This document shows positions 12,700-23,705 of a stretch of DNA of 64,000 nt, one piece after another. The notes below the pieces were generated by a model. That model saw only the letters and a program-made list of their open reading frames with translations. It made no database searches and was not told the origin of the DNA. Each line of letters begins with the position of its first letter. Position 1 is the first letter of the stretch. Origin of the DNA: Agapanthus africanus (Eukaryota > Streptophyta > Magnoliopsida > Asparagales > Amaryllidaceae); the NCBI GenBank assembly GCA_030015575.1, contig CM057342.1:617673348-617737347 (forward strand), given 5' to 3'. Made by a program: the position numbers and the translations under genes.

Positions 12700-13857
12700 G
12701 TGATAACGCTGTCAAAAGAAGAACCCGAGAATATGGATGACCTTTCTTGGTGCTTTGAAAACGATGAAGATGAGTTAATCTCAGAATTTCCACCGGCGCC
12801 AAAAGAGCTGGAAGATGGGATACATACTACTGCAGATGACCTCAGAAAAATCGACTTGGGAACGGCAAACGATCCACGGCCGACGTTCGTCAGTGAACTA
12901 TTATCTAAAGAAAGGGTGGCTATGCTTAAACACGTGCTCATACAGTATAAAGATTGCTTTGCATGGAACTATTCAGAGATGCCCGGGTTGGATCCAGAAA
13001 TAGTCGTCCACAAATTGGCGATTTCTCCAGACATCAAGCCGATCAAATAAGCACCAAGAAGAATGAGGCTCGAACTTGAGATGAGCATCAACGCCGAGGT
13101 CAAGAAGCTAATCGACTCCGGCTTCATCCAAGAGGTTCAATATCCTGACTGGATCGCCAACATCGTCCCGGTGATGAAGAAAAATGGGACGATGCGCATA
13201 TGTGTGGACTTTCGGGATCTCAACAAAGCTTGCCCAAAGGACGACTTTCCAGTACCGGTCACTGAGCTGATGATAGATAATACGTCCACTCACAAAGTTT
13301 TCTCCTTCATGGACGGCTCGTCAGGATACAATCAGATAAAGATGCATCCCGGGGACCAGAAGCATACCGCTTTCCGGACCCCTTTGGGCATATTCTGCTA
13401 CAAAGTGATGCCCTTCGGTCTAAAGAACGCCGGTGCCACCTATTAGAGGGCCATGACGAAGATTTTCGATGACCTTATACATGAAATCGTCGAATGGTAT
13501 ATCGATGACCTCGTAGTTAAAAGCAAATCATACGAGGAACATTTAGAGCATCTGAAGACCGTGTTTCAGCACCTTCAAAAATATAACTTGAAGATGAACC
13601 CTATCAAATCCGCATTCGGAGTTTCCTCAGGCAAGTTTCTAGGATTCGTCGTCCGACACCGAGGCATCGAGATAGACCCGTCGAAGATCAAGGCGATCAT
13701 GGAAACGCCTCCGCCAAGAACTCTCAAGCAACTGCGGTCTCTCCAAGGAAAGCTCGCGTATATCAGGAGGTTCATAGCTAACCTCTCCGAAAAATGCCGC
13801 CCCTACAGTCACTTGATGAAGAAGGGAACCCCGTTCGTCTGGGATCGCAAATGCTAA
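12700..13857 (+). pseudogene. Tat 1 reverse transcriptase region
   Basis: The region starts with the acidic lead-in usual before Tat RT (FAWNYSEMPGLDPE near 12957-13000). The palm follows: TMRICVDFRDLNKACP near 13190, SFMDGSSGYNQI near 13303, MPFGLKNAGATY near 13408 and the YIDD catalytic box near 13499-13510. The thumb-side block GKLAYIRRFIANLSEKC lies near 13750. These blocks identify Ty3/gypsy RT of the Tat lineage. The coding is interrupted, so this is a fossil. Confidence 0.88.
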
Positions 13858-14903
13858 GGCGCACTGGACAAAATCAAGCAATACCTACAGAATCCTCCGG
13901 TGCTAACCGCTCCAGTCAAGGGAAAACCTCTCATTCTGTATACAACTGCCTCGAAGGTTCTTTAGGCGCGCTGTGGGCACAAGAAAATGACCAGGGGACA
14001 GAGAGAGCCCTCTACTACTTGAGTCGAGTTCTACTGGGGGACAGAAAGCAATTACTCCCCCATAGAAAACACTGTCTTGCGTTGACCTTCGCGATAACGA
14101 AGCTCAGACACTATGCATTGGCACATGAGGTCCATCTCATATCGAAGGTGGATCCTCTCAAATATTTGATGTCGAAGGCTATATTAACGGGACGGCTCGC
14201 TAAATGGTCCCTCCTCTTGATGGAGTTCTCGATAACTTATCGTCCTCTCAAGGCAGTGAAAGGCCAGGCCATCACCGACTTCCTCGCTGAGCATCCGATA
14301 CCTGCTGACTCACCCTTGAACTGCGAATTACCAGACGAACACGCGTTTGACACGATCGACGGGGAGAGAAGAGAGAATGATACCCAATGGGAACTCTATT
14401 TCGATAGAGTTTCTTCCATGAAGAAGCGCAAACAAAGCACCCCCATAATCAAATCAGGGATAGGCCTCACCTTCGTGACTCCACAAGGAGGGATAATGCG
14501 CTTTTCCTTCTCCTTAACAGAGCCGAGGATGAATAATGAAGCTGAATATGAAGCTTTAATAGCAGGTCTTGAGATCGCCGTCGACATGGAAATTAAGAAC
14601 CTCCTCATATACAGAGACTCTCAGCTGATCATTAGTTAAGTAAATGGCGACTATCAAACGTGCAAGCCTGAGTTGGTGAAGTACGGCGAGAGAGTACAGC
14701 AATTGCTGACTCGAATCCCTTCCTACACCCTGGAAAGCATACCGCGTGCGGAAAATAGCAAGGCAGGTGCACTAGCCAAGCTCGCTAAAGAACTGGCCGA
14801 TGAGAACCTCGATGATGTGAGGATCGTGGTACAAAACCGTCGGGTTCTCGCACCAGCAGAAATATCTCCGGAATCTTCCGAAGAAAAGGGAGCGACCGAA
14901 TAA
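13858..14903 (+). pseudogene. Tat 1 dual RNase H region (Ty3-type plus archaeal-like)
   Basis: The first half (to about 14330) matches the Ty3-type RNase H by ALYYLSRVLLGDRKQLLP and the KWSLLLMEFSITYRP block. The second half (about 14385-14840) has the layout of the archaeal-like RNase H acquired by Tat elements. It shows WELYFDRVSS, then NNEAEYEALIAGLEIA with the catalytic Glu, then YRDSQLI with a catalytic Asp, then the YTLESIPRAENSKA tail. Two RNase H domains in tandem are a known hallmark of the Tat lineage and support the family call. The region is degraded. Confidence 0.8.
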
Positions 14904-16193
14904 ATGGCCCTACAAATAAATGACCAGGAAAAAGCTAAGGATTGGAGAGAAGTCTTTATAAACTACTTCAAATCCCATCGAACACCTGAAGATGCGTCCT
15001 CAAGACATCAGCTCACGAAACGAGCTCTGTCTTTCGCCTTTGTTAATAATACTCTGTATAAGAGATCATTTGATTCTCTGTGGCTAAGATGCCTGGGACA
15101 TAAAGAGGCAAGGAGAGTCGTCCAAGAAACTCTTGACGGACTTTGCGGTTCTCACCAAGCCGGGCCGAAGATGGAATTGAAGATCAAAAGGATGGGTTAC
15201 TATTGGCCCACGATGATCCAAGACTGTTTCGAATACACGAAGCAGTGCCACTCGTGCCAAATTCACGGGGACTTTATCCACCAGCATCCAAATCCACTAC
15301 ATCCGACGGTGGCTAGCTGGCCGTTCGAAATGTGGGAAACTGACATAATCGGGCCCATCGAACCAGCATCGTCCAGAGGACATCGATTCATTTTGGCGAC
15401 AACTGATTACTTCTCCAAGTGGGCAGAAGCAGTACCACTAAGGGAAGTGAAGACAGAGAATATCCTCCATTTCTTCAAGACACACGTCATTTATCGGTTC
15501 GGCACTCCGCGACGAATTATCTCCGACAACGGGCCAGCCTATAGAAGCCACAAGATCAGCCGCTTCGCACAACAGCATAACATAGACTGGAGATACTCTT
15601 TAGTATATAATCCCCGAGCTAACGGTCTAGCTGAGGCTTTCAACAAGACCTTGACAAAGATCGTGAAAAGGATGATGTTTCGAAATAAAAAGGATTGGCA
15701 TGAGAGACTGCATGAAGCTCTCTGGGCGTATCGAACTACGTTCAAAACAGCCACGAACACGATGCCGTATGCATTGGTATTCGGCACAGAAGCGTTACTC
15801 CCCCTTGAGATAGAGTTACCCTCTCTACGAGTGGCAGTTCACTACGAGCTAACAGACAAAGAAAATTCTCACCTTCGGCTTGAGAAGCTCGATGCCCTTG
15901 ATGAAACCCGGCTCATAGCGCAACAAAACTTGGAGGCTTATAAAGCGAAGATGACGCGCTCATATGAAAGATTGACTAGGTCGAGAACATTCCATCAAGG
16001 CGAACTCGTGCTAGTGGTCAAAAGACCTATGATCCCCAATCATGCCAAACGAGGGAAATTCGAGCCGAACTATGAAGGCCCGTACATTATAGACAAAATT
16101 TACCAGGGTGGAGCCTATCTACTCATGGACATGCATGGCGAAATACCTTTCAGGCCAATAAACGGTCGCTTCCTAAAAAAATACTACGCCTGA
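14904..16193 (+). CDS. Tat 1 integrase
   Basis: A 429-residue open frame covers a whole Tat integrase. It has an HHCC zinc-binding region (GSHQAGPKMELK to CHSCQIHG, near 15150-15265). The catalytic core has D in WETDIIGP (near 15340), D in IISDNGPAY (near 15525) and E in GLAEAFNKT, 35 residues after the second D. The C-terminal domain ends with the GPYIIDKIYQGGAYLL block and RPINGRFLKKYY. The family function is insertion of the reverse-transcribed DNA. It starts just after the second RNase H region and is the best preserved part of Tat 1. Confidence 0.9.
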   Translation: MALQINDQEKAKDWREVFINYFKSHRTPEDASSRHQLTKRALSFAFVNNTLYKRSFDSLWLRCLGHKEARRVVQETLDGLCGSHQAGPKMELKIKRMGYYWPTMIQDCFEYTKQCHSCQIHGDFIHQHPNPLHPTVASWPFEMWETDIIGPIEPASSRGHRFILATTDYFSKWAEAVPLREVKTENILHFFKTHVIYRFGTPRRIISDNGPAYRSHKISRFAQQHNIDWRYSLVYNPRANGLAEAFNKTLTKIVKRMMFRNKKDWHERLHEALWAYRTTFKTATNTMPYALVFGTEALLPLEIELPSLRVAVHYELTDKENSHLRLEKLDALDETRLIAQQNLEAYKAKMTRSYERLTRSRTFHQGELVLVVKRPMIPNHAKRGKFEPNYEGPYIIDKIYQGGAYLLMDMHGEIPFRPINGRFLKKYYA

Positions 16194-16560
16194 CGAGTCA
16201 CGGCCTAGGTCAACGATAAATGACGACGTCTATGTTCGCTCGCTATCTTCTTAAGCCCAAACTCTATAAGTAGTAGCCAGCTTTCGGACCGAAACGTCCT
16301 TAAACTAACGATGGACCACTATGTCCTAAAACTGGTTGTTGACTGAGACGTTGATAAACTACTACGGACCGCAGCATCCTAAGGCCGACACAAAAAAAAA
16401 TATATAAATAAAAATAAATAAAAATAAATTAAAAAAAGAGAGAGAAAAGAAGAAAACGGTATGTCCAGAAGCAAAATGGGCACGGATGAAAACCCGAAAG
16501 GGCTCCGTGAGTAAAAACAGCAGGGCTACCAGCGAGTTTTGTGAAAACCCAAAAGGGCAC
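16194..16560 (+). other. Start of Tat 1 3' UTR
   Basis: This is non-coding sequence after the integrase stop, with an A-rich, then purine-rich run at about 16388-16456 (AAATAAAAATAAAT type followed by GAGAGAGAAAAGAAG). No gene is visible. It leads into the hairpin array. Confidence 0.6.
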
Positions 16561-16569
16561 AATCTCGTT

Positions 16570-17100
16570 AAAAGACACTTGCAAGGTCCTCTCGACCCTG
16601 TAAGGAGAAACCACCTGCGTGAGATCCTTACGACTCACAAGGGAGCAACACACTTAGGGATCCCCATGATACCTAAGGAGAAATTACACTTACGAGATCC
16701 TCACGACTCGTAAGGAGAACCCTTTAATGAGACCATCACGGCTCATAAGATTCCAAAGCCTTAAGCTACAGGGATCTGAACCTGTTCTTAAGCCATCACA
16801 ACCTCCAGCATTGCCCTACAAGTGGTTCAGTATTGACCCTTGTATACAATCCACGGACACGAATAAACATCTCCCTGACAAAGTCCCACCCGCGACTGGG
16901 GATATGCTCTTATGGCAAACAACCCTTTTAAGTCCTCTCGACTTATAAGGAGAAAATACTCTTGTAAGATCCTTACGACTTATAAGAGACCATACACTTA
17001 AGATTTCTCATGATTCTTAAGGAGAAAACGCACTTACGATATCCTCACGACTCGTAGGGAGAAATACCTTCATGAGACTCTTACGGATCATGAAGTTAAA
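16570..17100 (+). repeat. Array of covarying mini-hairpins, Tat 1 3' UTR, cluster 1
   Basis: About ten units of roughly 40-50 bp each consist of a 6-8 bp stem, a loop close to ATCCTCACGA, the complementary stem, and a GGAGAAA spacer. The stems differ from unit to unit while staying paired. Examples are CTTACGAG/CTCGTAAG (16689-16714), CTTGTAAG/CTTATAAG (with one G:T pair, about 16961-16986) and TTCATGA/TCATGAA (17069-17094). Between 16740 and 16920 lies a less repetitive stretch. Hypervariable tandem repeats in 3' UTRs are known for Tat elements; the arm covariation is my observation. Confidence 0.8.
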
Positions 17101-17229
17101 AGCCTTGGTCAATAGGATCCTAACCCTGTTCGCCAAGCCACCTTTGTTTGACATCGACAGAGGCAAATGATGATTCGCTCCTGGCAATATCCCAGTTGTA
17201 GCGATGCTGATGCCTAAATCGGTATCAGA

Positions 17230-17490
17230 TCCCAAATCCCAAATTCGCAATGAAAAGTCAGCGAGCCACAAATGCATATGAAATAGCCGAAATGATGGGG
17301 CAACTTGCAACAAAATCAGCAAGTAAAAAATATATGCATATAAAATAGCCGAAATGATTGGGCAACTCGCAATAAAAAGCAGCGAGTAAATAAAAACAAA
17401 TAGCCGAAATGATTGGGCACCGTGAGAAATAGCCGAAATGATTTGGCAATCGCAACTTTCACGATATAAAAGCTGAAATGATAGAGCATC
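17230..17490 (+). repeat. Imperfect repeats around AGCCGAAATGATTGGGCA
   Basis: Five or so degenerate copies, spaced 40-80 bp apart, of a unit containing AATAGCCGAAATGATTGGGCA, with flanking GCAACTCGCAA-type sequence. They are AT-rich and non-coding, and differ from the hairpin array and the 62-bp array on either side. This is the second of three tandem arrays in the Tat 1 3' UTR. Confidence 0.7.
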
Positions 17491-17747
17491 ACGGAAAGAA
17501 AATATATAAAATGAAACTTTTTGCCCTACAGGTGAGATCACATCGATCCCTGTATACAATCCAGGGGCACAAATTAAGAGGGAACCATACCTTCCCACCA
17601 AGCTCCATCAGAAAAAGAAGCTACATCTCGATGGTTCACGGACAGCCTGGAGATCATCTTAACATTCGTCTCATTACAACAGACATAACATCAGCAAATC
17701 GGAGCCGCGACAAAGCTCCCAGTTTCATGACTCGACAATGCACAGAC

Positions 17748-18905
17748 AACCGAGAGTCAACCCATCCTGGTCCTTATGGAACACGGCTTATGTCAATCCT
17801 GACCCCGTGGGAAACATCCAGAGAAAATCCTGGTCTAGTGGAACACGGCTTATGTTAATCCTGACCCCGTGGGAAGCGTCAAGAGCGGATCCTGGTCTTT
17901 GCGGAACACGGCTAATGTCAATCCTGACCCAGTGGGAAGCGCCCAGAGCAAATCCTGGTTTTATGGAACACGGCTTATGTCAATCCTGACCCCGTGGGAA
18001 ACATCCAGAGCAAATCCTGGTCTAGTGGAACACGGCTTATATCAATCCTGACCCCGTGGGAAGTGCCCAGAGCAAATTCTGGTTTCGTGGAACACGACTT
18101 ATGTCAATCCTGACCCCTTAGGAAGCGTCCATAGAGGATCCCGGTCCTTGCGGAACACGGCTAATGTCAATCCTGACCCCGTGGGAAGCGCCCAGAGCAA
18201 ATCCTGGTTTCGTGGAACACGGCTTATGTCAATCCTGACCCCGTGGAAAGCGTCCAGAACGAATCCTGGTCCTTGCGGAACACGGCTAATGTCAATCTTG
18301 ACCCCATGGGAAGCGTCCAGAGCGAATCCTGGTTTCATGGAACACGGCTTATGTCAATCCTGACCCCGTGGGAAGCGTCCAGAGCGGATCCTGGTCCTTG
18401 CAGAACACGGCTTATGTCAATCCTGACCCCGTGAGAAGCGTCCAGAGCAAATCCTGGTTCCGTGAAACACGGCTTATGTCAATCCTAACCACTTGGGAAG
18501 CATCCAGAGCGGATCCTGGTCCTTGCAGAACACGGATTATGTCAATTCTGACCCCGTGGGAAGCGTCCAGAATAAATCCTGGTTTCGTGGAACACGACTT
18601 ATATCAATCCTGACCCCGTGGGAAGCATTCAGAGTGGATTCTGGTCCTTACGGAACACGGCTAAAGTCAATCTTGACCCCGTGGGAAGCGTCCAGAGCAA
18701 ATCCTGGTTTCGTGGAACACGGCTTATATCAATCCTGACCCCGTGGGAAGCGTCCAGAGGGAATCCTGGTCCTTGCGGAACACTGCTAATGTCAATCCTG
18801 ACCCTGTGGGAAGCATCCAGAGCACCTCCTGGTCCCATAGAACACGGTTAAAGTCAATCTTGACCCCGTGAGAAATGGCCAGAGCAACTCCTGACTCCGT
18901 GAAAT
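17748..18905 (+). repeat. 62/63-bp tandem repeat with 125-bp dimer structure, Tat 1 3' UTR
   Basis: About 18 copies of a unit containing AACACGGCTTATGTCAATCC, then TGACCCCGTGGGAAGCGTCC and an AGAGC(A/G)AATCCTGGT end. Neighbouring units alternate between two variants (CTTGCGGAACACGGCTAATG and TTTCGTGGAACACGGCTTAT), giving a higher-order period near 125 bp. Each unit has CACGG and CCGTG arms flanking about 20 bases. Short open frames across it arise from the repeat and change frame each dimer. This satellite-like array is typical of Tat 3' UTRs. Confidence 0.9.
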
Positions 18906-18924
18906 GCGGATAATGTCAACCTCA

Positions 18925-19319
18925 TCCATCACTTACGGGTCCTCACGACTCGTAAGGGAGAAAACTCTTTTGTGAGATCCTTATGACTCTCAAGAGAAAA
19001 CGCACTTAGGAATCCTCACGATTCTTAAGGAGAAATTACACCTACGGGATCCTCTCGACCTGTAGGGAGAAAATTCTTTATGAGACCCTCAAGGCTCGTA
19101 AAGTTGAAAAGTCTTAGGTGGCAGATCCTAACCCTGTCTCCCAAGCCATCATTGCCTCGCAGAGAAGAAAGATAGATTTTCTACGGACCATATTCTCCGA
19201 CAAGAAAGGGAATAATCACTTACGAGTCCTCTCGACTCGTAAGCAAGAAAAACTCTCTTGTGAGATTTTACAACTCTCAAGAAAAAATACACTTAGGAAT
19301 CCTCACGATTCTTAAGGAG
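18925..19319 (+). repeat. Array of covarying mini-hairpins, Tat 1 3' UTR, cluster 2
   Basis: About eight more units of the hairpin type at 16570-17100. Clear pairs are CTTACGAG/CTCGTAAG at 19219-19243, TTTATGAG/CTCGTAAA near 19077-19102 and CCTACGGG/CCTGTAGG near 19048-19073. The array is cut by the Tekay-like element at 19325 and resumes at 30716. Confidence 0.8.
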
Positions 19320-19324
19320 AAATT
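19320..19324. repeat. Target-site duplication of Tekay-like element, left copy
   Basis: The 5-bp AAATT here is repeated at 30716-30720, directly after the right LTR. The uninterrupted host form, GGAGAAATTACACCTACGGG, is present nearby at about 19030-19050, which confirms the insertion point. Confidence 0.93.
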
Positions 19325-22300
19325 TATAACATTTCAAAAAAAATAAAATATTATTTTTGGGAATTTTTATAATTAAATAATAAAATATTGAATATTTTAA
19401 TAAGGCGGTATAATTAAATACCGATAAATTGGGAAAAATTTGGAAAATTATGGAAATTACTTAAAAGAGGGTGCTTTATGTGATTTATGCAAATTATGAA
19501 ATTTTATGATTTATTATACACTAATTTTGTGCTAATCGCGATTAGATATCGCTAATCGGGCACTAAACGTGTTTTGTACACATGACATGCAAAAGTCTTT
19601 TTTTTACACTTGTTACATTTCTTATCATGGCATTTCTTCATGATTCATACATGGTTGTTTGAATTTAAAGAGAAGAGAAAAGAAAACAAAAGAAAAGAAA
19701 AATAAAAGAAAACAATAAAATATGAAGTATGGGCAAGTGAGAGAAGAGAGAGTGAGGTGAGGGGTTCATTGACTAGTCTTCATTCTTCATCATCTTCATC
19801 CTCATCCTTTCATCTTCAGCCCATGGCAGCACCCTCCTCCACCTCTACTTCAAAACCCCAAAACTTCATCAAAACAACTCCAAAACATCATCCCCACTTC
19901 ACAAAAATGTGCACAAGCTCTCAAGCTACACTTTGGACCAAGAAAGTTTACATTTTGGCACTGTAAAGGATTCATGAGTGTCAAATGAGGTAATCCTTTC
20001 ATAAATAGTGTAGTGTTTCATTTGCTTAAGCCTCTTTTCAAGCTTAGAATTGATTTGGCGAAGTTTAGTGAACTTTGAAATCTCATGTTGGGAATTAAAG
20101 TTTGATTTGAATAGAGATTGTGTAATTGGGCTTTAGAGATGACCTTAAACCCCCATAGATGTTAGAAACCCAGAACTTACACAATATAAAACCTGAAACC
20201 CAATTTCTGGAAAAACTGAAACTGTTCATGTCGGTTTTGTGAGTATTTGAGGGTGCAGGAAAATATGGGATGACTTGGGAACTTTACGAGATAAGCAAAC
20301 GACTTCAGGAGCTTAGATTGACTACCAGGAGACCACCCTACCAATACGAGACAATTCCACCCTACCAAAACCGAGGAGGCCAGAATTATGGGGTATGTGG
20401 CCGGCCATGAGGTAGGGGTTAGGGCCCAAGTTGATTCAGTAGGTCATATACACACTATATAACACCCCAGTGTTGTTTGGGAGCATTGTTTTCACCTTAA
20501 TCAAAATCTGGGACCGCTTTCTCAAGTTGTTGTTTTGATTCGGGATATGGTTTTGCTTATTTTGAATTCTGGATTTTTGTGTTTGTGTTTTATCTCGATC
20601 ACTTGACGTTTGTACGTCTATATCGAGTGATATCGGTTTGATTTGCGAGAGCTAACCATAGGTTTTGACCTATGTGAGTTTCGTGCGTCGTTTTGGCTTT
20701 GATTTGGATTTTAATGTGGCACGATATGTTATAATGTGTAGGTACCCCCACGATGATTCGAGACGATGAAGAAGAGGATGGCGACATCGACATCAGCAAG
20801 CAAGAAAAAGGTGAGTAGATGTATATCTACGGGGGAAGTCGGGTGGATGGCGTATAGCACCCCCGCAGTTTCGTTGTATGGTATACGAATTCGTATACAC
20901 ACGTATATATATATATATTATTAGATGATTATTGCTATCGTGATAGGGTTATATGTTCGTGGATTAGTTTAGTGTTAGTTGCGAAACCCTAGATTTGATA
21001 TTACACCCACACGCACACGCACACATGCATACATTTATTTTTACTTGTGCGTATATGGGGAGATGTGTGTATATATATATATATACACACACACATGGGT
21101 ATGGGACTATGTGTGTGTGTGTGTGTGTATATACACATACATATACATATACTGGATGATGAGGATAGTACTTGGGATTGGAGATGAGTCGATGAGATTA
21201 GGCTTGAGGCCGTGAGAACGGTGATGTGACATGGTTCGTATTTGAGATACGACATGATATTTTAGCGGGTCCTTTCGACATGGTGTTTTCATACACACGC
21301 ATGCATATACATATATGGTATCAGTATTGTACTAGACATAGATCAGTACTCCCGATCATGATATTTGATAAAGAGGATACCAGATGAATAATGTGATAGA
21401 TGTGACATTGACCCGTACCCAGATTTGGGATGCCGTACGACGGATTTACCATACGAGCTGTGTATTGATGATAGATCCGCACTCTTGACTTGAGGATGTC
21501 ATATTATAGATATTGTATCGTATGGGATACTATTGAGGCGGGATCACCGACTGTTATATATATATATATATATATGTATCGACTCAAATGTTAGGCGGTT
21601 TTCTTACCTTTCGATCAGCCTGTTTAGTTTAGTCCGGTAGTTTACATGTAAATGATAGATTAGACTCGAGTCATACCTATTTCAAAACTAACGAATCGTG
21701 AGTATTTTAAAGACAGGCCAAGGGATTCTACGGATATTTCAAAGGACATATCTTTTCTTAAAAACACCGTAGCCCTTATTTTCAAAACACCACGATTCGT
21801 GTTATTTCAAATGGCAAACCTGTATGACTCATATTTATAGAAATGCAGATTAGTTATCATTGTGTTTATTATTCAGCTCCCGCATATTTTTGCTGTTCGC
21901 ACTGCATTGCATGCTTATATTGTGTTTTATATGTTAATATTGAGATCATGCTGTTAGGACACCAGCACCATTACCGATGATGCGTATGTTCCACATACAC
22001 TTACTTGCCGGCTCACACACATCATCATCGGTAATTGCCATGTCACGTACACTTTAAAAAAATATTAATTGATTGATATCGCCTGTTAGCTGATAGTCTC
22101 GACTTATCATTGCTGTGCTAGTTTAGACATCGTATTCATTATTGTGATACTTCTTGCATATTATTATTCATTGGTTATGCAGTATTATGGAGTTTTATAC
22201 TGATATTCACTATTTACTTGCTATTGATGATTGGATTTCGGATTTTCATGAGATTTCCTGGATTTGGGGGAAAACCGCAAGAAAATATATAAACTTCTCT

Positions 22301-23689
22301 CCTTCTCTCTCTTTTTAAAATGAAAAGTGCGGTTTTCTCGTGATGTATGAGTCGTCCACCATGATGTTTTCTCGGTTATGAGATGGATTTCGAGACCCGA
22401 TTCGAGGAGTCGTATGAACCGTCTCGGATACATGATGGACCCGGTATGGTACCCCAGGGCAAGAGTGATTTCATGGAGGAGGATGAGCCCGGCAGGGGCA
22501 GACTGCCTACCGGTGATTGTTTGGCGCATCAGATATCTGGAGGATACCATTCGTGGTTGTGTGATTTATGATACGGGCCGATCCGGACTGACGGAGCCCG
22601 AGATATTGAGACATTGAGATATTGAGATATGAGACACCAAGATTTTGAGATTTGATGATACAGGCCAGTTCGGGTAGCCGGAGCCTGAGATATTGAGATA
22701 TTGCGATTTATGTTTTGTGTCGATACTTGACACGGATTTCTCTGTTGATTTCATTGATGATACTCGATTCATACGTACAGAAATCTCATTAAATAAGAAA
22801 ACAGTTGTCTCACTCATTTCATTACATTACATTCATACCTCATACATGTGATATATTGCTACCTGAGGCACTGACACGAGCACATGGGATTACACTTATT
22901 TATAGATGTTTACCTTTACCACCTTTTCTTGCTTCAGACTTATCATTTGAGGTTATATATATATTTGATAGTATTGACCTAGGATTGTGTCATACATACG
23001 ATTTCTGCTCGGTGATATTTTCTACTAACGAGTTGGCAACTCACCCCCGTTGTGCCACAGTTTTTTGCAGGTTTTGCCGTACAGGTTTCGTTACGGCTTT
23101 GCTGGCACACTGCTCCTTTTCCAGGTGATTGCTTTGGTAGGTGGGCTCACTTGCATCGTGACCGCCATTGTACTTTATTACATTCAGTTGTATCTAGTAA
23201 ACTCCATCAACCAGACATGTATATTTTATTGACTTAGCAGACCAATGATGTTTATTCTTTCGACCTTAGAGTCGCGCGTTATATTATTATGGATTTCATG
23301 TTGTTTTGAGTTTCCTTTTGAGTTTTGATCTTCGCCCTTCGGCGTTGTATATTATATTGCTTGCGTGGTTGTGCCCGTCGTTTGACGAAGAGCTAGCTCC
23401 CGCTTGGGGATGCCTTTTATCATTATGTATATATTTATCATGTTGTACCCCGTTCGGGGCCAGTATTTATAAAGAAAACTCAGCCGAAATTTTCAGAAAA
23501 GACTTGTGATTTTAAAAATGCATATTTCGGTTTATATTGCTAAACTACTTGATTTAAATTAGTTTTTCCTTCACTCTACTGCTTTACTTGGTTTTGATTT
23601 CTGGATTTTGGCTTACTTAGATTACGTACGCCTCGAGACGTTTTGTAATTTAAGTGCCGGTCATGTTCCGTACTTTTCGAGTCGTGACA
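19325..23689 (+). repeat. Tekay-like element left LTR
   Basis: A 4.37-kb LTR beginning at TATAACATTTC (TGTAACATTTC in the right copy) and ending CGAGTCGTGACA. It is AT-rich and contains (AT)n and (GT)n microsatellites near 20905-20920, 21005-21150 and 21556-21575. Degenerate ATATTGAGATATTGAG repeats lie near 22600-22700. A Ser-rich open stretch near 19757-19966 recurs in all LTR copies and is treated as untranslated LTR sequence. No host gene is seen. Confidence 0.88.
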
Positions 23690-23693
23690 AAGT

Positions 23694-23705
23694 TGGTATC
23701 GGAGC
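23694..23705 (+). other. Primer-binding site, tRNA-iMet type (Tekay-like)
   Basis: TGGTATCGGAGC lies four bases after the left LTR. It resembles TGGTATCAGAGC, the complement of the initiator tRNA-Met 3' end that Tekay-type chromoviruses use. Confidence 0.8.

Noticed and set aside
17738-18851. Series of 60-83 codon frames reading NPDPVGSVQSKSW-like peptides
   Set aside because: They are translations of the 62/63-bp tandem repeat; the 125-bp dimer is not a multiple of three, so the frame shifts along the array.
17748-18905. CRISPR-like repeat array
   Set aside because: Units are contiguous variants without unique spacers, they lie in a plant retrotransposon 3' UTR, and no cas-like genes are present.
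19757-19966. Ser-rich frame starting MRGSLTSLHSSSSS, also near 27494 and on the minus strand near 44516
   Set aside because: It lies in the LTR of the Tekay-like family at a constant place. Low complexity and weak similarity between subfamilies do not support a protein.
20979-21298. Frames rich in Tyr-Ile or Thr-His pairs in the Tekay LTRs (also near 28001-28318 and 42300)
   Set aside because: Translations of (AT)n, (GT)n and (CA)n microsatellites.
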